Source: Eutreptiella sp. 'Long Island Sound 2002' (Eukaryota > Euglenozoa > Euglenophyceae > Eutreptiales > Eutreptiaceae). From it: a DNA stretch of 64,000 bases. The position numbers were made by a program, and so were the translations under genes. This document shows positions 32,474 to 41,400 of the stretch, piece by piece; within the stretch, counting starts at the first letter, position 1; each line of letters begins with the position of its first letter. The stretch is from NCBI GenBank assembly GCA_964036045.1, contig OZ038392.1, positions 25,610,663-25,674,662 on the forward strand, given 5' to 3'. Under the pieces are notes generated by a model. The model was not told where the DNA came from. It worked only from the letters and a program-made list of their open reading frames with translations, and ran no database searches.

Positions 32474-33152
32474 AAAGGTGAATGACACCCGGAATGTTCA
32501 GGATCATTGTAGCATCTGCCTTCTTCTAGGTTCTACGAACCGAGCTAAGACGCATTCTACTGGTAATCACCGATGGTCTCCTTACGATCACAAGGTGATT
32601 GGTGAAAATATCAGTAATCCTCAGAATTCAGACAGGAATGACAGACAGGTGCATGGTGGAAAGGGGGGAAAGGGTAATCCGACCCCCTCCGGTGGAAACA
32701 AAAATACTGGAGGTCCTGGCGGGTCCCAAGGCAAAGGAAATCGGACTCCATCCGGCTCCGGTGGGCAGCCGAACGGTCAGACAAACCCCAATGGCAACGC
32801 TGGAGGCGGAAATCGAAATCCAGGCAAAACCCCTCAATCCGGTACAAACAAAGGAAATGCTCCAGGATCACAGGGTAAAGGTAAGGGAAATCCTTCTGGG
32901 ACCCCTTTCTCTGGTAAGGGCAGAGGGCGTGGCGACGGTGGAGGTCCATCATCCGGCGGCCGTGGCCGTGGACGTGGAAAGGGCAACCATCGTGTGGATC
33001 AGGTCTCAGGTGCAGATCAGGTGTCCGATGCGGATCGAGATTACGTTGAAAATGCCTTGAATCCAGCGGATGATCCGTTCCAAGAGGAGTGGGTCGACGA
33101 ATCAGGGTGTGTGCACAACGTTAACGCAAACACTGGAGGTCAGAACGCCTAG
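32370..33152 (+). CDS. Element A nucleocapsid-like segment (left copy)
   Basis: Frame continuing from gag after a +1 shift; overlap 32370-32473. It carries a zinc-finger-like cluster, C-x2-C-x11-H-x4-H (CSICLLLGSTNRAKTHSTGNH, from about 32508), instead of the usual CCHC knuckle. A Gly/Asn/Lys-rich RNA-binding stretch follows (GGKGGKGNP, GRGRGDGGG, RGRGRGKGNH) and then an acidic tail. It ends in a TAG that is in frame with pol. The coherent Q/N/K-rich sequence begins around 32425, so the shift probably occurs near the CTTGGGGGAAG run at 32417. A fixed one-base indel in the common ancestor of both copies is the alternative. Confidence 0.65.
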   Translation: MSGSLTPPIKISMRGLGGSKNTQQNTQNGAQKGNKKVNDTRNVQDHCSICLLLGSTNRAKTHSTGNHRWSPYDHKVIGENISNPQNSDRNDRQVHGGKGGKGNPTPSGGNKNTGGPGGSQGKGNRTPSGSGGQPNGQTNPNGNAGGGNRNPGKTPQSGTNKGNAPGSQGKGKGNPSGTPFSGKGRGRGDGGGPSSGGRGRGRGKGNHRVDQVSGADQVSDADRDYVENALNPADDPFQEEWVDESGCVHNVNANTGGQNA

Positions 33153-33187
33153 GGGAGCCACGAAAATCGCCCCTCCCCAGGCGATTT
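33150..33187 (+). promoter_or_regulatory. Putative UAG readthrough signal with H-type pseudoknot (left copy)
   Basis: The TAG (33150-33152) is followed directly by GGGAG (33153-33157), which can pair with CTCCC (33173-33177). AAATCGCC (33164-33171) pairs perfectly with GGCGATTT (33180-33187). The strand order S1a, S2a, S1b, S2b is that of an H-type pseudoknot; the simple AAATCGCC/GGCGATTT hairpin starts 11 nt after the stop. Gammaretroviral gag-pol readthrough uses a UAG followed by G and such a pseudoknot. The signal is intact in the right copy too. Confidence 0.6.
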
Positions 33188-36100
33188 CAGGCATGATCCC
33201 CAGATTCCATCTCGACCATTACTTGATGTAGGGTCGCTTGTCTCCTCTCCCCTGGATCCGGCAGCGGATCCTTCTGTTGTAGTGGACGAGGTTGGTGTAC
33301 AGTCCAAGCACAGGGCCCGTCAGTTCGTCACAAAGCTGTGGGTCTCTGATTGCAAGGGAAATTTCCATCTCGCCACTTGTTTGTGTGACAATGGATCAGA
33401 GGTAAATCTCCAATCCAACTCTTTCTTACCCGACGACTGCTTACAGGATTTGCTTTATCCTGTTACCCTCGAGGGAGTTTCTGGACATTCTCTCGCAGGT
33501 GGGCAACGCGGTTGTTATATATCAACTCATTTGGTCGCTCAAGACCTTTGGGAAGAGCAAAATGTGGAAGAAGTTGTCCTTAAGGATGACTACTTCTATC
33601 GTGCCGACATAAAGTATGACCTTTACTTGGGCCATCCTTGGCTTCGCAAGAACAGGGTAGCGCCCGTAGGTCATCGTCGTTGTTTTTTGCTGGAGTCAGG
33701 TCCCTTGGAGCGTCCTGAATTTCGTTTTTTGCACGCAGGGTTTAAAAGTGCAGAAGAATTTTTGAAGCAAAAAGTTACACCAAAATTTGGTGAAGATGTC
33801 ACCATTGCAGAGGTGAATGGGAGTGCCGATTACTCCCGAGAGTTAGAATGTCTTCGTACGGACTCCCAGCCACGATGCCCTTCGCGCTGGCACTCTTCAT
33901 CCTACAGAGTTGTCAACAAATGGCGCGATGCAATTGGTGAATATTTTCATGAACACCATTCCTTTTGGCCACAGTATGATGCCTTTGCTAACCGCGAGAA
34001 TAAGCGCTTCGACAAGCATTTTCGCGACGCTTGGACCCATAAATGGGACAAGAAGTTATGGATTAATCCTCCGTTTCACTTAATCCAGCAGGTCATCCAC
34101 AAAATCAAGCAAGATAAAACCCAGGCGATTTTAGTTGTGCCCTTGTGGGACGACAAACCTTGGTTTCAGGAATTGCAAGACATTTGTGTAGATTACATCG
34201 AACTTCCCAGGAAGATTAAGCTGTATGCCAGGGACGACACAGGTCCCCTGCCACAGCGGTCCTGGAGTTCGCTTGCATTCCTGGTGGATGGAAAGCTTTC
34301 TGACTCTAATTCTGCTGATTGTGGTACTGATTCTTGTGTTGGGTCTGAATCTGAGGTTGAGCGTGGTACTGATGATGAATCTATTTTTTCTGATTTTTGT
34401 CCGTCAGATACCCAAGGTGATCCAACGACAAATGGATCCGCCTCGCCTCCCTCTTCCCCAATACGATCGACATCGAAAGGAATCTTCAGTGCACGGGCGA
34501 AGAAAAATTTCAAATCGCGCCGCAAATTCAGAGTTTTTTATGAAAAACCCCCTGTGGAAGCTTTCATGGATCCTTTCGAGGAGCTGGATCACGAAGAGAA
34601 TCTCTGGGATTTCGACACACGACCCACCTATCTTCAAGAGGCAGTTGATACGGACCTGTTTAGGGACATCCGTAAGAAGATTCTTCCTGCCAAAGCCGAA
34701 GAAGTCGCCAAGGTTTTTTCGACAGTAATTCCTGGCGATCAGGTGGACACTGAATTGTGTTCCAAGTCAAGAGAAAAGATTTTTGAGGAACGGAAGGACA
34801 CAACTCTTTCGGGAAAGTTGATCAAAGACCCCCCTGTCCGTGGGCAGTTCGGTGAAGCCTTCATCGAGCTTCGTGAAGGGTACAAGGCAAAAAAACAGCG
34901 CCCTTATGAGAACCATGGACATAAACATGAGATCCTCAGAAAAATAATTGAGAGAAATCTCAGGGAATTTGGTTGGCTTGACGGTTGTATGACCAGCGAA
35001 TTGTGCTGTGCACCCTTCACAGTCCCGAAGCCGCCGCCTGCAGACCAGAACACTATAGATGGTTGGCGAATGGTTGTTGATTTTCGCAATCTCAACGCCG
35101 AAACCAAGGCGGATTCACACCCCCTGCCCCTCGTTGAGGAGGAAATCGCCAAGAGGGCAAGAGGTCGTTTGTTTTCTGTGCTGGATCTCCGTCACGGCTT
35201 TCACCAAATGCCGTTGAGGAAGGACAGCCGACCTCTCACTTGTATGTGCACGCCATGTGGCCCAGTCCAGTGGACGGTCATGCCCATGGGCCTGAGGAAT
35301 GCCCCTTCATTTTTTCAAAGAATGATGGAGGATGTACTTTTTACAGCCCATCCTGAGCTTCGTGCCTTCGTGAGTGTGTACATAGATGACATAATCATCG
35401 CGACGGAGGGGGGGGGACTGCCCGAAGCCGAGCTGGTGGCCCTACATGAAAAGCAGCTGAACCAAGTTTTGGACATTCTTGATGCCAATCAGCTGATTTG
35501 TGGGCCAAAGAAGGGAAAATTATTTTTAAAATCAGTCGAATTTTGTGGTTCTCTCCTAGAGAATGGCACCCGACGACCGAGTCCAGGGAAGCTCGTCGCT
35601 ATTCAGAAGTGGAAGCGCCCTGAGACGATCACGGAATTGAGAGGATTCCTGGGTTGTTGCATTTTTTATCACACTTTTGTGCCGAATTATGCCAAATTTG
35701 CTGCCCCCCTCACTGAATTATTGAAGGTAGGGAGAGATGAGGGCAAGGCAGGTTCAAAGGTTCGTGTCAAGTGGACTGACGAGTGCGAGGAGGCCTTCCA
35801 TCACTTGAAGGCGGCCCTCTGCGAAGTCGCCACGTTGCATGTGCCCCAATTCGACCGACCCTTCTACATTAGAACCGACGCTTCTAGGTACGCGATCGGA
35901 GCTGTCCTTGAACAGGTTGATGAAGCCACCGGCGATCATTACCCTCTTGCATTTTGGTCTCGGAAGCTAGCCCCACGCCAAATGCAATGGTCGCCGCGTG
36001 AGCAAGAAACGTACGCCATAATTTGCGCTCTGAAAAAGTACCAATCGTGGGTTGGCACCAATCGAGTCGAGGTCCTGACGGATCATCGATCTCTGGAGTA

Positions 36101-38129
36101 TTGGGCCACCGAACACATTGATACTGTCGCGAGCCCAGCTGGTCGACGGGCCAGATGGCACGAATTTCTCTCTCTGTTTGACCTCCATGTGTCGTATTTG
36201 CCTGGAAAACACAACACGGTAGCGGATGCTCTGAGCCGATGGGCTTACCCCGCTTCAGAGGGGCTGCAAAGTACCAACATCCATGGTACGGAGCAGGACC
36301 GCCATGTCATCATCGAATGGGATCAGGAAGAAAAGAAACTCATTCGACGTGCATGCATGCAATGCGCTGTTAAACAGCACGCATTACCGTGCCATGACAT
36401 CACGGCCATCTCAGATCCGGCGCATGCTCATGAGATCTGCACCAAAACGCTGAAAGTCGTGGAAAAAGTCACCGATCCCTCCTCAGGGAGTGTGAAACGG
36501 TTTGACTACACCCGACGAGTAAGTAGATTTCGGTTGATCCAGGGCATTAAGCGTCGAGATCCGGCCAAAACTCCACCCCTGCCTAAAGATTCCTTGATCA
36601 TCCGTGACTGGACGTCCGATTATCTCTAGGATCCCATGTTTAAAGAGGTCTTTGGAAATCTCAAATCCAAAGATGCTCACAAGGATGGGATTTTTCCTGA
36701 GTATTCGTTGGATGGGGGGAAACTGTGGATGGAGGGTAAATTGTGTGTGCCAGACGCCCTAGCCCCCCGAGTGTTAAACTGGTGGCACAAATGGGAGTCC
36801 CCCCACGCACATGGCCGTCGACTGTGGTCGATGATTAAACATAGGTTGTTTGGCTCACGGCTATATACTCACTGCATGAAAGTAGCCGCCGGATGTGCCC
36901 AATGTGCTGTCTCGACGCCCCCCAGCGCGAAGAAGCACGGCCATCTGAGGCCTCATCCTATTCCGGAGCGCCTCCTTAACAGAGTCACCAGTGATTTCTT
37001 CTATCTCGGTGAACTCGATGACGAAGAGTGCCATTGGACTAACAAAAAAGTCAATGGTGTGCTCCTTATTCAGTGCCGTCATTCTGGCTACATGCAGGTG
37101 TTGCCTTGCAACATCGAGTCGATGACTGGCAAGGCTGCCGCCAAATGGTGCGCGCAGACCTGGATGGGAGGTTGGGACGTCCCATCCGAGGTGGTTACGG
37201 ACTCAGGCAAAGAGTACACCTCCGAATGGTGGAGAGAATTATGTGCTCGCCTTGGAATCCACCACCTCAGGTGTGAAATCCACTCGCATCGAGCTCTGCC
37301 TGGCGAAGGAGCCGGCCGCTCTATAATTAATATGCTTCGTAAGGAGCTCGCGAGTGAGAAGGATTTCCACTGGCTCGAAGTTCTCTTCGCATTGCTTCGC
37401 CGTTACCACAACACGCCTTTGTACCATGGCCTTTCTCCAAATGAAATTGTCTTTGGACGAAAGAAGTGTTGGTGGAACATGCCGTTGAATAATCCTCGCC
37501 CCTGTAAAGATGCTTCGTTATTTTTGGACGACATCCAACGAGCAGATAAAACTGTGTCGAAATTAATCGAAAAGCATCAAGCTGACTGGCTTTGGGTTCA
37601 GAATCAAGGTCGAAAAAACCCCCACAATTTTGAAGTCGATGATCGAATTTGGCTTCGAAAATCCGAAACCACCCTGGACGGAGATGATAAGCTTCTTCCC
37701 TTGTGGGAGGGGCCATTCGCTGTTACAGCGCGTCTTGGTGAGAACAGGTGGAGGATTCGTGTGGATGTCAGCAGGGAAATTGACGTTTCGGGCGATCGCC
37801 TCAAGAGAGAGATCCCCTCCTCCAAGGATCGAGTTAAACCCCTTTTTTGGACTGCGAAACATTTGTCTGATCGGGTCATCGAAGGGGGGAAGTACGAACT
37901 CAAGAGGATTGTTGAAGCAAGATGTGACGCCAAGGGCGAATGGGAATTTCTGTGTGAGTGGAGGGGCTTTGATTCCAGTCACAACAACTGGGAACCAGCC
38001 CACTCTTTTGTCCATGGGTACACCAAGGGGTTCATTGACTTCCTGAAGAAGCACCCCGAAATTGGACCAGATGCGAGCCTTTTGGGTGCTTGCGTTTTAC
38101 ACAGCCAGTACTACAGGGGGTGCCCGTAG
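33153..38129 (+). pseudogene. Element A pol (left copy), one nonsense codon
   Basis: 1,659 codons in frame with the nucleocapsid. Order: protease with CDNGSEVNLQS (DNG at 33387-33395) and YDLYLGHPWL; DIRS-type methyltransferase-like domain with DAFANRENKRF, NPPF (34065-34076) and ILVVPLWDDKPWF; a long linker; RT with VLDLRHGFHQMPL, MPMGLRNAPSFFQRMM and YIDD (35379-35390); RNase H with RTDASRYAIGAVL; integrase with an H/C zinc region, Asp 36993, Asp 37200 and Glu 37305 (D,D35E spacing); and a C-terminal chromodomain (YELKRIVEAR...WEFLCEWRGF...NNWEP, about 37890-38060). CTG CAG of the right copy is CTC TAG here (TAG at 36627-36629), which cuts pol between RNase H and integrase. The arm breaks at 38065 and the last 21 codons are foreign. 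Confidence 0.85.
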
Positions 38130-38437
38130 GGGTGAATGTCGCTGGCCAGCGTTTTGATTATGTACATTTGCTTCCATCTGCACGAGTAGCCAAATTCCAA
38201 AGATGCACAGACCAACAGAGACAAGATTACCCCGAATCTGCCTGAATTAAGCCTGAGTTTGGTTGTTTCTGTACACGGCAGCACACTCCGTGGCTTTCGG
38301 CTTTCGATACGCTACCGAACGGAGACCAAAGAAAAGTAGATTGACGTCAAATTATCAAACATTTGCAGTTCTCCACATCATGACATAAACAGAAAGAATG
38401 AACAGTGGATTGAGCAGAATGTGGTAGGATGGCTTCC
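38066..38437. other. Palindrome 1 spacer, unique part
   Basis: Together with 38438-38708 (the end of the right pol) this 643-bp stretch separates the two arms. No gene. CTTTCGGCTTTCG is locally repeated. No LTR of element A is present on either side, so both copies lack a recognisable 3' end here. Confidence 0.6.
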
Positions 38438-41400
38438 TTAATTCGGCCAAGCACGAATGCATGTGACCACCAACCTGTCTGGCCTGGCCCTCGTACGGCT
38501 TGGGCGCTGCAAATCAGCGGCCGAACTTGAGGCTTGGTCCTCATTTGGCTCCTGGGCTGGCCTGACCACAGGAGGGGGGATCGACGGATCAGCCCTGGAA
38601 TGTGACGAATGAGGGCCGTAAAAGGCTGGATCTCGATTCACCACAGGTCGTTTTCCGTCGCTCTCCACTTGTCTGTCTGGTTTCGACAGACAGTCTGTCA
38701 GGAGTACGCCAATTTCGGGGTGCTTCTTCAGGAAGTCAATGAACCCCTTGGTGTACCCATGGACAAAAGAGTGGGCTGGTTCCCAGTTGTTGTGACTGGA
38801 ATCAAAGCACCTCCACTCACACAGAAATTCCCATTCGCCCTTGGCGTCACGTCTTGCTTCAACAATCCTCTTGAGTTCGTACTTCCCCCCTTCGATGACC
38901 CGATCAGACAAATGTTTCGCAGTCCAAAAAAGGGGTTTAACTCGATCCTTGGGGGAGGGGATCTCTCTCTTGAGGCGATCGCCCGAAACGTCAATTTCCC
39001 TGCTGACATCCACACGAATCCTCCACCTGTTCTCACCAAGACGCGCTGTAACAGCGAATGGCCCCTCCCACAAGGGAAGAAGCTTATCATCTCCGTCCAG
39101 GGTGGTTTCGGATTTTCGAAGCCAAACTCGATCATCGACTTCAAAATTGTGGGAGTTTTTTCGACCTTGATTCTGAACCCAAAGCCAGTCAGCTTGATGC
39201 TTTTCGATTAATTTCGACACAGTTTTATCTGCTCGTTGGACGTCGTCCAAAAACAACGAAGCATCTTTACAGGGGCGAGGATTATTCAACGGCATGTTCC
39301 ACCAACACTTCTTCCGTCCAAAGACAATTTCATTTAGAGAAAGGCCATGGTACAAAGGCGTGTTGTGGTAACGGCGAAGTAATGCGAAGAGAACTTCGAG
39401 CCAGTGGAAATCCTTCTCACTCGCGAGCTCCTTACGAAGCATATTAATTATAGAGCGGCCGGCTCTTTCGCCAGGCAGAGCTCGATGCGAGTGGATTTCA
39501 CACCTGAGGTGGTGGATTCCCAGGCGAGCACATAATTCTCTCCACAATTCGGAGGTGTACTCTTTGCCTGAGTCCGTAACCACCTCGGATGGGACGTCCC
39601 AACCTCCCATCCAGGTCTGCGTGCACCATTTGGCGGCAGCCTTGCCAGTCATCGACTCGATGTTGCAAGGCAACACCTGCATGTAGCCAGAATGACGGCA
39701 CTGAATAAGGAGCACACCATTGACTTTTCTGTTAGTCCAATGGCACTCTTCGTCATCGAGTTCACCGAGATAGAAGAAATCACTGGTGACTCTGTTAAAG
39801 AGGCGCTCCGGAATAGGATGAGGCCTCAGATGGCCGTGCTTCTTCGCGCTGGGGAGCGTCGAGACAGCACATTGGGCACATCCGGCGGCTACTTTCATGC
39901 AGTGAGTATATAGCCGTGAGCCAAACAACCTATGTTTAATCATCGACCACAGTCGACGGCCATGTGCGTGGGGGGACTCCCATTTGTGCCACCAGTTTAA
40001 CACTCGGGGGGCTAGGGCGTCTGGCACACACAATTTACCCTCCATCCACAGTTTCCCCCCATCCAACGAATACTCAGGAAAAATCCCATCCTTGTGAGCA
40101 TCTTTGGATTTGAGATTTCCAAAGACCTCTTTAAACATGGGATCCTGCAGATAATCGGACGTCCAGTCACGGATGATCAAGGAATCTTTAGGCAGGGGTG
40201 GAGTTTTGGCCGGATCTCGACGCTTAATGCCCTGGATCAACCGAAATCTACTTACTCGTCGGGTGTAGTCAAACCGTTTCACACTCCCTGAGGAGGGATC
40301 GGTGACTTTTTCCACGACTTTCAGCGTTTTGGTGCAGATCTCATGAGCATGCGCCGGATCTGAGATGGCCGTGATGTCATGGCACGGTAATGCGTGCTGT
40401 TTAACAGCGCATTGCATGCATGCACGTCGAATGAGTTTCTTTTCTTCCTGATCCCATTCGATGATGACATGGCGGTCCTGCTCCGTACCATGGATGTTGG
40501 TACTTTGCAGCCCCTCTGAAGCGGGGTAAGCCCATCGGCTCAGAGCATCCGCTACCGTGTTGTGTTTTCCAGGCAAATACGACACATGGAGGTCAAACAG
40601 AGAGAGAAATTCGTGCCATCTGGCCCGTCGACCAGCTGGGCTCGCGACAGTATCAATGTGTTCGGTGGCCCAATACTCCAGAGATCGATGATCCGTCAGG
40701 ACCTCGACTCGATTGGTGCCAACCCACGATTGGTACTTTTTCAGAGCGCAAATTATGGCGTACGTTTCTTGCTCACGCGGCGACCATTGCATTTGGCCTG
40801 GGGCTAGCTTCCGAGACCAAAATGCAAGAGGGTAATGATCGCCGGTGGCTTCATCAACCTGTTCAAGGACAGCTCCGATCGCGTACCTAGAAGCGTCGGT
40901 TCTAATGTAGAAGGGTCGGTCGAATTGGGGCACATGCAACGTGGCGACTTCGCAGAGGGCCGCCTTCAAGTGATGGAAGGCCTCCTCGCACTCGTCAGTC
41001 CACTTGACACGAACCTTTGAACCTGCCTTGCCCGCATCTCTCCCTACCTTCAATAATTCAGTGAGGGGGGCAGCAAATTTGGCATAATTCGGCACAAAAG
41101 TGTGATAAAAATTGCAACAACCCAGGAATCCTCTCAATTCCGTGATCGTCTCAGGGCGCTTCCACTTCTGAATAGCGACGAGCTTCCCTGGACTCGGTCG
41201 TCGGGTGCCATTCTCTAGGAGAGAACCACAAAATTCGACTGATTTTAAAAATAATTTTCCCTTCTTTGGCCCACAAATCAGCTGATTGGCTTCAAGAATG
41301 TCCAAAACTTGGTTCAGCTGCTTTTCATGTAGGGCCACCACCTCGGCTTCGGGCAGTCCCTCCCCCTCCGTCGCGATGATTATGTCATCTATGTACACAC

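Larger units (their letters stand above)
29041..38065 (+). repeat. Palindrome 1, left arm
   Basis: Pairs with 38709-47416 in inverted orientation. Coordinates add to 76468 across the 5' part and to 76774 after a 306-bp deletion in the right arm; a 13-bp deletion in the right arm affects element B gag. Identity is very high (roughly 10 amino-acid differences in about 690 of gag). It contains the head-to-head start of elements B and A and nearly all of A. The arm ends at AAATTGG. Confidence 0.95.

Noticed and set aside
38066-38708. 3' LTR of element A
   Set aside because: The 5' terminal sequence (TGTAAGTGCGG and following) does not recur here or beyond either pol, so no LTR pair can be claimed.
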